Assembly (NCBI RefSeq): GCF_000236785.1
Contig: NZ_AGUF01000013.1
Span: 161,463 to 225,462 of the forward strand
Reading direction: 5' to 3'
From: Achromobacter arsenitoxydans SY8
GTDB taxonomy: Bacteria > Pseudomonadota > Gammaproteobacteria > Burkholderiales > Burkholderiaceae_B
Length of the DNA stretch: 64,000 nt
Each line of letters begins with the position of its first letter. Within the stretch, counting starts at the first letter, position 1. Position numbers and translations under genes: made by a program. Below are positions 10,996-19,156 of the stretch, piece after piece. Below the pieces are notes generated by a model. That model did no database searches, was not told the DNA's origin, and worked only from the letters and a program-made list of their open reading frames with translations.

Positions 10996-11877
10996 TCAGC
11001 GGCGCTGGCCGCCGCGGGTCATGGCCGCCAGGCGTTCGAGCAGGTGCACATCCTGTTCGTTCTTGAGCAGCGCGCCGGCCATCAGCGGCACCGCCGTCGC
11101 CGTGTGCGCGTCGATCTGCGCGGCCGTGGCGTCCTCCGCCAGCAGCAGGCGCAGCCAGTCCAGCAGTTCCGAGGTGGACGGCTTTTTCTTGAGGCCGGGG
11201 GCTTCGCGCAGCGAGAAGAACGTATCGAGCGCGGCGCGCAGCACGTCCTGCTTCAGGTCGGGATAGTGGACCGCCACGATGTCGCGCATCGTCTCGCGGT
11301 CCGGAAAGCGGATGTAGTGGAAGAAGCAGCGGCGCAGGAAGGCGTCGGGCAGGTCTTTTTCGTTGTTGGACGTGATGATGACCAGCGGACGATGGCGCGC
11401 GGCGATGGTCTCGCGCGTTTCGTAGACATGGAACTCCATGCGGTCCAGTTCGCGCAGCAGGTCGTTGGGGAATTCGATGTCGGCCTTGTCGATTTCGTCG
11501 ATCAGCAGGACCACCGGCTCATGCGACTGGAACGCCTGCCACAGCGTGCCCTGGACGATGTAGTTGCGGATGTCGCGGACCTTTTCGTCGCCCAGCTGCG
11601 AATCGCGCAGGCGCGACACCGCGTCGTATTCGTACAGACCCTGATGCGCCTTGGTCGTGGACTTGATGTGCCATTGCAGCAGCGGCCGGCCGAGCGCGCG
11701 GGCCACTTCTTCCGCCAGCATCGTCTTGCCGGTACCGGGTTCGCCCTTGATCAGGAGCGGGCGCTGCAAGGTCAGCGCGGCATTGACGGCGAGCTTGAGG
11801 TCATCGGTGGCGACGTAGCTGTCGGTCCCATCGAAGCGGACTGGCTTGGCGGAAGAGGCGTTCTGGGCTGCGGGCAT
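10996..11877 (-). CDS. MoxR family AAA+ ATPase
   Basis: 293 aa. Walker A GEPGTGKTMLAEE (about residues 44-56), Walker B VVLLIDEIDKAD (about 117-128), sensor region ITSNNEKDLPDAFLRRCFFHYIRFP and a C-terminal lid are all present, as in the MoxR subfamily. With the VWA partner downstream it should form an ATP-driven chaperone, with VWA protein as substrate adaptor. It is the first gene of a two-gene operon; the promoter should be in 11878-12052, which it shares divergently with the cytochrome genes. Confidence 0.92.
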   Translation of the reverse strand: MPAAQNASSAKPVRFDGTDSYVATDDLKLAVNAALTLQRPLLIKGEPGTGKTMLAEEVARALGRPLLQWHIKSTTKAHQGLYEYDAVSRLRDSQLGDEKVRDIRNYIVQGTLWQAFQSHEPVVLLIDEIDKADIEFPNDLLRELDRMEFHVYETRETIAARHRPLVIITSNNEKDLPDAFLRRCFFHYIRFPDRETMRDIVAVHYPDLKQDVLRAALDTFFSLREAPGLKKKPSTSELLDWLRLLLAEDATAAQIDAHTATAVPLMAGALLKNEQDVHLLERLAAMTRGGQRR

Positions 11878-12052
11878 GGTCTGATGGCTTCTGTGGTTTG
11901 ATGGGGATCAACACTAACGCAAGGTATTAATCCTGAGCAATTATCGTACAATCAGGCGGTTTTGCTTTGGGTTCCACCCGCAACGTGTTTGCCGAGGGCC
12001 TTTTCGTGTGAGCAGGCCCTAGTCCTTAGCCATACCAAGAAGAGTCATTCCA

Positions 12053-12406
12053 ATGAAGTTGCGAACCTCTCTGAAGTACACGGTTTCCGTGTTGGCCACG
12101 ATGGCATCCTGTGCGATCGCCGGCCAGGTTGTTGCTGCAGACGCAGCGCCGGTCGGTAATGTCCAGAATGCCCGCGACAAGGTCTCCATGTGCATCGGCT
12201 GCCACGGCATCCCAGGCTACAAGGCGACATTTCCCGAGCTTTATCACGTTCCGATGATTGCTGGCCAGAACGCCAAATACATCGAAACTGCCCTCAACGA
12301 GTACAAGAAAGGCGCGCGCAGCCATCCCACGATGGACGCCATTGCGGGCAGCCTGTCCGACCAGGATATTGCCGACCTGGCCGCGTACTACTCGAATCTG
12401 AAATAA
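12053..12406 (+). CDS. Monohaem c-type cytochrome, periplasmic
   Basis: 117 aa. A signal peptide (to about residue 29, GQVVAADA) is followed by one haem site Cys47-Ile-Gly-Cys50-His51 and a likely axial Met94 (HPTMDAI). Size and the SLSDQDIADLAAYYSNL ending are those of class I cytochrome c553/c5-type electron carriers. The next gene encodes a paralogue 12 nt downstream, so the two form an operon and together resemble a split dihaem cytochrome c4. Redox partners are not shown. Confidence 0.92.
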   Translation: MKLRTSLKYTVSVLATMASCAIAGQVVAADAAPVGNVQNARDKVSMCIGCHGIPGYKATFPELYHVPMIAGQNAKYIETALNEYKKGARSHPTMDAIAGSLSDQDIADLAAYYSNLK

Positions 12407-12418
12407 GGGGGCAAAACC

Positions 12419-12781
12419 ATGAATCGCACGATGCTTGCCCTTGCGGGCGCGACCCTGGCCATTTCGGGCGCCGCCGCCCAGGCGCAGGACCTGGCGGCCG
12501 GCAAGGCCGTCTTCGACAAATTCAATTGCGCATCCTGCCATGGCGCCGACGCCAAGACGGCGGTGGATCCCGCGTATCCCACGCTGGCCGGTCAGCACGC
12601 CGATTACCTGGCCCATGCCCTGAAAGCCTACAAGCGCGGGGCCTCCGGCAGCGCGGCCACGGCCAATGTGCGCAAGAACCCCATCATGGGCGCCTTCGCC
12701 ACGCAGCTGTCCGATCAGGATATCTCGAACGTGTCGGCCTGGCTGGCGTCCCTGCCCAGCGACCTGGGCGTGCGCCGGTAA
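12419..12781 (+). CDS. Monohaem c-type cytochrome, periplasmic (second of pair)
   Basis: 120 aa with a signal peptide (to ~AAAQAQD), haem motif Cys37-Ala-Ser-Cys40-His41 and likely axial Met90 (NPIMGAF), ending LSDQDISNVSAWLASLP. It aligns along its length with the upstream cytochrome, so the pair arose by duplication. It is preceded by GGGG 7-10 nt upstream of ATG. A terminator follows at 12811. Probably a soluble carrier to a terminal oxidase. Confidence 0.92.
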   Translation: MNRTMLALAGATLAISGAAAQAQDLAAGKAVFDKFNCASCHGADAKTAVDPAYPTLAGQHADYLAHALKAYKRGASGSAATANVRKNPIMGAFATQLSDQDISNVSAWLASLPSDLGVRR

Positions 12782-12810
12782 GGCCGGCGAAAATCGGCGG
12801 GGCCTGATGA

Positions 12811-12837
12811 AAACCCTCGGATTCGAGGGTTTTTGTT
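12811..12837. terminator. Bidirectional terminator between cytochrome and DUF1841 genes
   Basis: AAACCCTCG (12811-12819) pairs with CGAGGGTTT (12824-12832), loop GATT, with T residues to the right and an A-rich stretch to the left. It sits between converging genes. Confidence 0.88.
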
Positions 12838-12841
12838 TCGC

Positions 12842-13267
12842 TCAGAGGCTGGCGCGGCGGCGGATCAGGTCGATGTAGGTATCGCTGTCCAGCGGCGTGC
12901 CCAGGCGCTGCGCTTCCCAGACCACCTGGCCCAGGCATTCCATGATTTCATGGGCGGCGTGGTGCGCGTCCGAGCGGGCCGTCAACTGCTGGTAAGCCTG
13001 GCGGATGCCGGGCGGATGGTCGATTGACAGCTGTTCGGCGATGGCCAGGTGCATCGACAGGTGCAGGAATGGATTGGTCCGACCCTTTTCCACCGCGTAT
13101 TCGGCCGTCATGGCATCGGGGCTTTCGAGGTCCGCGTGGTATTCCGGATGTTCGATGATCCAGTCCAGCGCAATGGCCTCCAACGGCGTCAGCACGTCGT
13201 TGGCGCGGTGCTTGCGCCAGGTTTCGATAAAGAATTCGCGGACTTGGTCGCGTGAGGGATTGAACAT
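12842..13267 (-). CDS. DUF1841 family protein
   Basis: 141 aa; [19 protein letters not shown] at the start and [34 protein letters not shown] in the middle are the conserved blocks of this proteobacterial cytosolic family of unknown function. No signal peptide or membrane segment. It converges on the cytochrome operon and is divergent from icd across a 216-nt gap. Confidence 0.9.
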   Translation of the reverse strand: MFNPSRDQVREFFIETWRKHRANDVLTPLEAIALDWIIEHPEYHADLESPDAMTAEYAVEKGRTNPFLHLSMHLAIAEQLSIDHPPGIRQAYQQLTARSDAHHAAHEIMECLGQVVWEAQRLGTPLDSDTYIDLIRRRASL

Positions 13268-13483
13268 CTGGGGGGCAAAAAAACGGGCTGTGGTCGCAAT
13301 ATTTTACCGCCCCGTACGGACCGCCGGCTCCGCCGGGCGCTTTGCGATATAGAATTGGTTGCTATCCGCCAGCCGGTGTGCGGTTCGCTGGAGGCGGCAC
13401 GGCCCGCGGAATCGGACGTTTTCCGGTGCCGGGCGCGTGCAACAGTGCGTGCAGAAAAACCACCCGGAGCAAATGGAGCATTC

Positions 13484-14740
<1,257 letters not shown>

Positions 14741-14806
14741 GCCGCGGACGGGGCCCGCGCCGGGCAGTTTCCGGCGTGTTCCAGCCCTGATTCCGCCTTT
14801 CCCGCA

Positions 14807-14838
14807 AACCCGCCCGCCGTCAAGGCGGGCGGGTTTTG
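14807..14838 (+). terminator. Strong Rho-independent terminator after icd
   Basis: 12-bp perfect GC-rich stem (14807-14818 with 14824-14835, arm AACCCGCCCGCC) with loop GTCAA, followed by TTTTG. Confidence 0.93.
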
Positions 14839-14906
14839 TCTAACCTAATCGGCATGATGCGCTTTGCGCGTGCTTTGTTTTTCCCAGGTTGAGTGTTGTG
14901 CCCCGA

Positions 14907-16157
14907 ATGTATGTTTCTTTGGCCACCTGGCTGGTGCTCCTGGTTCCCGCGCTGGCTTTGACCAGCCCGGTGGGCGGCCCGGCTATCTTGTATCTGAGCG
15001 CCCTGATCGCGCTGACCGCGCTGGCGGCAAATGCGATAAAGCGCTACGAGCCGATGGATTTCGGCGCTTTGTGGCCCATGGGGCTGGCGTTGTTGGCGCC
15101 GCTGGCCTGTATGCTGATCACGTCCGCGGTCAAAGGCCTGTGGAGCAGTTCGGAACTCGAAAAGCTGCTGCGTTTCGCGCTTGCGCTGCCCGTGCTGTGG
15201 CTGCTGCTGCGTGCGCCGCAGCGGTGGCTCAAATGCGTGCAGTGGAGCATTCTTGCCGGCGCGCTGGCGGGCGCCGGGCTGCTGATCGTCACGATGATGA
15301 CGGGTGGCCGTGGCGCTGTCGTGGATGTCGGGGGGCGCTACAACGCGGTGGCGTTCGCGAACATTGTGTTGCTGTTCGGCAGCATGACCCTGCTGTCGCT
15401 CGGGTGGGGCCCCAGCACGCGCTGGCCGCGCCTTGAAACCGGCGTGAAGGTGCTGGCCGTCGTGCTGGCGATATGCGCCACCTGGATGTCCGAGACCCGC
15501 AGCAGCTGGATGCTGCTGCCCATCCTGGGCGTGGTCATTCTGCTTGGTCTGCGCAACTGGCGGCGCCGCCACAAAGTGTATTGCGCGCTGGCTATCTGCG
15601 CGGTGCTGGTGGTCAGCGCGACCGCGATCTGGACGTTCAGCAGCCGCATGAAGGAGATCGCGCACGACGTCCAGGGCTTCACCACGTCGTCCAACCGCGA
15701 CACGTCCTTCGGGATCCGGCTGCAGTTGTGGCACGCGTCGATCCTGATGTTCGAGAAGAGCCCGGTCGTCGGCGTTGGCCCCGGCAAGTTCCGCGAGGAA
15801 CTGCGCGAATTGCAGGGCAAGGGTATCGTGACGCAAGAGGTCGTCGATGGCTTTGGCGAACCCCATAACGACCTGCTGGCGGCCTTGGCCGGCTACGGGC
15901 TGCTGGGCCTTCTCGGCATTCTCACGCTCTACCTGCTGCCCGCCGCGGTTTTCTTCCGGCGGCTTGCCAGCGACGACCGGGTCATACGCGTAGGCGCGCA
16001 GCTGGGCCTGCTGTTCTGCCTGGGCTTTTGCGCGTTCAGCCTGACTGAGATGATGTTCCGCAACATGCGCAGCGTGCCCACCTACTCGCTGATCGTGGTG
16101 ACGCTGATCGCGCTGACCACCGCGCGCCCGCAGCGCGTATCGCGGCCGGCGAAATAA
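14907..16157 (+). CDS. O-antigen ligase/polymerase-like integral membrane protein
   Basis: About 416 aa from ATG 14907; GTG 14898 and TTG 14889 are in frame and possible. Ten or more hydrophobic segments occur, with one large periplasmic loop (about residues 225-330) containing TSSNRDTSFGIRLQLWHASILMFEKSPVVGVGPGKF and the GEPHNDLLAALAGYGLLGLLG block. The R..lW..al....p..G.G.g.f and H......l...G..G motifs are those of the Wzy_C/WaaL family, which ligate or polymerise undecaprenyl-linked glycans at the periplasmic face. No other polysaccharide gene is nearby, so it is an orphan and substrate is unknown. Confidence 0.85.
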   Translation: MYVSLATWLVLLVPALALTSPVGGPAILYLSALIALTALAANAIKRYEPMDFGALWPMGLALLAPLACMLITSAVKGLWSSSELEKLLRFALALPVLWLLLRAPQRWLKCVQWSILAGALAGAGLLIVTMMTGGRGAVVDVGGRYNAVAFANIVLLFGSMTLLSLGWGPSTRWPRLETGVKVLAVVLAICATWMSETRSSWMLLPILGVVILLGLRNWRRRHKVYCALAICAVLVVSATAIWTFSSRMKEIAHDVQGFTTSSNRDTSFGIRLQLWHASILMFEKSPVVGVGPGKFREELRELQGKGIVTQEVVDGFGEPHNDLLAALAGYGLLGLLGILTLYLLPAAVFFRRLASDDRVIRVGAQLGLLFCLGFCAFSLTEMMFRNMRSVPTYSLIVVTLIALTTARPQRVSRPAK

Positions 16158-16178
16158 CGCGGCACGCGGTGTCCGTCT

Positions 16179-17078
16179 TCAGGCTGTCTGCAGCCGGCTA
16201 GCCGAATGCTGCACCAGACCCATGGCCCGCTGCAGCCGCGCGCCGAGCTCGCGGCTGGCGGGCATCATCGGCATGCGCAGTTCGTCGGCGATGAGCCCCT
16301 GCAGGTACAGCGCGCGCTTGATCGGCGCGGGATTGGGTTCGCTGAACAGCAGCCGGGCCAGCCCGCGCAGCGGTTCGAACATCTGGCGGGCGGCCTCCGC
16401 GTGGCCGTTGCGCGCCAATTGCATGACTTCGACATAGCGTTCGGGATACACATGGGCGGCGGCCGGAATGGCGCCGCGGCCCCCTGCCAGGAAATGGTCC
16501 AGCAGCGCCAGGTCGTCGCCGCACAGCGCGTCCAGCCTGCGTCGCGCATTGAGCGCGGACAGCACCGAGGGATTGCATTCCTTCACCGCGCCGAAGTTGG
16601 GCAACGCGGCCAAAGCTTCCATGGTTTCGACCGTCATCGTCACGCCCGCGCGCTTGGGAATGTTGTAGAGGATGATGGGGCGCTGGGTGGCCCAGGCGAT
16701 CTGCCGGTAATGCCACAGGATGCCGGCCTGCGAAGGACCCAGGTAGTAGGGCGGGGGCACCAGGTAGCCAGCGGGCGCGTACTTGTCCAGCCGGCGCACG
16801 GCCGCGGCTACGCCCCGGGTGTCGACGCCGCCCGCGCCGAAAACCAGCGGAAGGGCGTGCGGGTCGCTGGCGATGGCTTCGATCATGTCGATCTTCTCGG
16901 GCATGCTGACCAGGTTCCCTTCGCCGGTGGAGCCGAACAGGACCAGCCCGGCGATGCCGGCGTTGCGGTAGTAGCGGGCCAGCGCCTGCGCGGCGTCCAG
17001 GTCGATGTGGCCGCCGCGCATCGGCGTCACCATGGGCAGCCATATGCCTTCAAAAACAGTCTTGGCGGGCATGTCCAT
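16179..17078 (-). CDS. Dihydrodipicolinate synthase (DapA) family aldolase
   Basis: 299 aa TIM-barrel class I aldolase. Visible are GSTGEGNLVSMPEK (family motif, with Ser where most have Thr), catalytic Tyr in ILYNIPKRAG and the Schiff-base Lys in FGAVKECNPS (family usually KEASG). These features place it in the DapA/NanA/KDG aldolase superfamily. The Cys after Lys and the isolated setting, away from lysine genes, make true DapA function doubtful; another pyruvate-dependent aldolase is as likely. It starts 3 nt after the stop of a small upstream gene, so both are one operon. Confidence 0.85.
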   Translation of the reverse strand: MDMPAKTVFEGIWLPMVTPMRGGHIDLDAAQALARYYRNAGIAGLVLFGSTGEGNLVSMPEKIDMIEAIASDPHALPLVFGAGGVDTRGVAAAVRRLDKYAPAGYLVPPPYYLGPSQAGILWHYRQIAWATQRPIILYNIPKRAGVTMTVETMEALAALPNFGAVKECNPSVLSALNARRRLDALCGDDLALLDHFLAGGRGAIPAAAHVYPERYVEVMQLARNGHAEAARQMFEPLRGLARLLFSEPNPAPIKRALYLQGLIADELRMPMMPASRELGARLQRAMGLVQHSASRLQTA

Positions 17079-17081
17079 GGC

Positions 17082-17408
17082 TTACTGCACCGTGATGGCC
17101 GGGGCCGGACGAACCGGTCCGAATTCCGCACGCGGCAGTCCGCGCATGACGGCGTGCATCAGGGCGTCCAGTTCGTCTTGTTCGCATTGCAGCTGCAAGA
17201 CGCTCTGCGCGTGGGCATGGTCCACCGACAGCAGATAGACCCCGATGCGCGCGCCCAGTTCGCGATGCAGCGCCAGGCGAACGTTCAGGGCATCCAGCGT
17301 GTCGATCCGGACCGTCAGCGCGATCATGCTGGATCGCGGCCGCGATGCGAGCGGAGCAGGGGAATGGTTCGGCGTAGGGTCGAAGCGGCGGTCCAGTCGG
17401 GGAATCAT
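17082..17408 (-). CDS. Hypothetical small protein, first gene before the DapA-like aldolase
   Basis: 108 aa from ATG 17408; ATG 17327 (81 aa) is an alternative that removes a Pro/Arg/Ser-rich, poorly structured N-terminus. The core MIALTVRIDTLDALNVRLALHRE..., with VYLLSVDHAHAQSVLQLQ and DELDALMHAVMRGLP, looks like a compact beta-alpha-beta fold of ACT-like size, but I do not recognise the family. No strong ribosome site precedes either start. The 3-nt gap to the aldolase gene suggests co-expression and perhaps a regulatory role for that enzyme (inference). Confidence 0.55.
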   Translation of the reverse strand: MIPRLDRRFDPTPNHSPAPLASRPRSSMIALTVRIDTLDALNVRLALHRELGARIGVYLLSVDHAHAQSVLQLQCEQDELDALMHAVMRGLPRAEFGPVRPAPAITVQ

Positions 17409-17547
17409 GGCGGGGGGGCGGAGGCGCCGTTCGCGGCGGTCCGGGATCCGGTTGGTTGATGACGATTCCACTATAGGAACCGCGCCGTAAATCCTGCCGA
17501 TAAAAGCGGGCGGGGCGCGTAAATATGGCGTCAACGCCCGCCGCGAA

Positions 17548-18312
17548 TCAGAACGTCTTTGTCAACGACAGCAGGCCCGTGGCGCGGCCCATGTCGCGGC
17601 CGCGCGTATTCGTGTAGACGGCGCGGTCGGCATTGGTGTCCAGGTAGGCCAGGGAGACAGACAGGCCCTGGCCGAAGTCCTTGGTCAGGCCCAGCTTCCA
17701 GTCGGTGTACGAGCCGTTGTCGACGTTGCGCACGGATTGGCGGCCAACGTGGGCGTTGAGGGTCAGCCCCCAGATGCCGGTGTCGAAATTGCCGGACAGG
17801 TCGAAATACTGGCTGTATTTGCTGTCGGCGAAACCGAACAGGTTGGTCATGGCGATCGAATACTTGAACATCACGGGGCCGTAGCCGATCCCGGCATAGA
17901 GCTCGGTGGTGTCGGGGCTGGTGTAGCCCGAGGGGTAGTCCCCCGGGTAGTAGTACTGCAGCACGCCCAGGTCCACCGGCACGCCTTCGGCGATATTGCC
18001 CTTGTATCCGCCATAGAGGTCCATTTCCACAGGGGCGGACACGTCGCCGTTGCTGTCGTTCAGCCAGCTGATGCTCGAGTTCCAGTTGCCCACATATAGA
18101 CCGCTGGAGTGGGCGAGGTCGAAGCCGCCCTGGATCGCGGGCTTGTTGTTGGTCTGCATCAGGCCGCGGTAGCGGTACTGGCTGGCCAGCGTGACGTTGG
18201 CTGTCAGGGTGTATTCCGACGAGGCGGGCGTGGCCTCGGCGGGGGCGTCGGCCGCCTGGGCGGTGGCGGCAAGGGACAGCAGCGCGAGCGCGGCCAGGGT
18301 GTTGCGGGACAT
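17548..18312 (-). CDS. TorF family putative porin, outer membrane
   Basis: 254 aa with signal peptide (MSRNTLAALALLSLAATAQAADAP). The mature protein is a series of amphipathic beta strands starting EYTLTANVTLASQYRYRGLMQTNNKPAIQGGFDLAHSSGLYVGNW and ending in the C-terminal Phe expected of outer-membrane barrels (LLSLTKTF). The SQYRYRG segment and overall length match the TorF/TIGR02001 group. The start at 18312 is supported by AGGAG about 7 nt upstream. It follows kdpE on the same strand after 138 nt, but a functional link to potassium transport is not indicated. Confidence 0.9.
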   Translation of the reverse strand: MSRNTLAALALLSLAATAQAADAPAEATPASSEYTLTANVTLASQYRYRGLMQTNNKPAIQGGFDLAHSSGLYVGNWNSSISWLNDSNGDVSAPVEMDLYGGYKGNIAEGVPVDLGVLQYYYPGDYPSGYTSPDTTELYAGIGYGPVMFKYSIAMTNLFGFADSKYSQYFDLSGNFDTGIWGLTLNAHVGRQSVRNVDNGSYTDWKLGLTKDFGQGLSVSLAYLDTNADRAVYTNTRGRDMGRATGLLSLTKTF

Positions 18313-18450
18313 GGAATGCTCCTGTTGTTGGACGGGTCCGCAACAATAGGAGGATTGGCGTAAAGCGCGAGACAAGACTGGCGCGCCGTGCGTAAAGACT
18401 GCATTAATGTGCGAGGCCCGCAGGCCCCTGCCCGCGGATGCCGGGCGCCC

Positions 18451-19143
18451 TCAGCCCGCGAAGCGATAGCCCACGCCGATCTCGGTCAGCAGGTACACGG
18501 GCTGGGCCGGGTCCGCCTCCAGCTTCTGGCGCAGATGGCCCATGTAGATGCGCAGGTAGTGGTTGCTTTCAACGTGCGACGGGCCCCACACCTGGCGCAG
18601 GAGCTCGCGGTGCGTCATGACCTTGCCGCGATGGGCCAGCAGCGCGGCGAGCAGGCGGTATTCCATGGCGGTCAGATGCACATGCTGGCCGGCGCGTTCG
18701 ACGACCCGCCGGGAGAAGTCCACGCGGACGTCGCCGAACGCGATCTCGGACGCGTTGCCCGCGCCGCCCCGGCCATGGCGCCGCAGCAGCACGCGCAGGC
18801 GGGCCAGCAGTTCGCTGACGCCGAAGGGCTTGGCCAGGTAGTCGTCGGCTCCGGCGTCCAGCGCGGCCACCTTGTCGGCCTCGGCGCTGCGCGCCGACAG
18901 CACCAGCACCGGCACTTCGGTCCAGCCGCGCAGTTCGCGGATCAGCGTCATGCCGTCCTCGTCGGGCAGACCGAGGTCCAGCACGATCGCGTCGGGCTGC
19001 CGGGTGCCGGCCTCGATGAGGCCGCGCTTGACCGTGTCGGCCTCGTGTACCGTGCAGCCCTCGCTTTCCAGGGCCTGGCGGACGAACCGCCGGATATTGG
19101 CGTCGTCTTCGATGATCAGGATGACGGGCTGGAAGTCGAACAT
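18451..19143 (-). CDS. kdpE: Response regulator KdpE
   Basis: 230 aa OmpR-family regulator. The receiver domain has acidic pocket Glu12-Asp13-Asp14, phospho-acceptor Asp56 (IVLDLGLPDEDG) and Lys105 (DDYLAKPF). The DNA-binding winged helix spans ~130-228 (LTAMEYRLLAALLAHRGKVMTHRELLRQVWG). It is the last gene of the kdp operon, 13 nt after kdpD, and should activate kdp under K+ limitation by binding upstream (see 26940-26956). The start at 19143 is chosen because the receiver begins there; the frame remains open upstream inside kdpD. Confidence 0.96.
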   Translation of the reverse strand: MFDFQPVILIIEDDANIRRFVRQALESEGCTVHEADTVKRGLIEAGTRQPDAIVLDLGLPDEDGMTLIRELRGWTEVPVLVLSARSAEADKVAALDAGADDYLAKPFGVSELLARLRVLLRRHGRGGAGNASEIAFGDVRVDFSRRVVERAGQHVHLTAMEYRLLAALLAHRGKVMTHRELLRQVWGPSHVESNHYLRIYMGHLRQKLEADPAQPVYLLTEIGVGYRFAG

Positions 19144-19156
19144 GGGAGTGGGGAAT

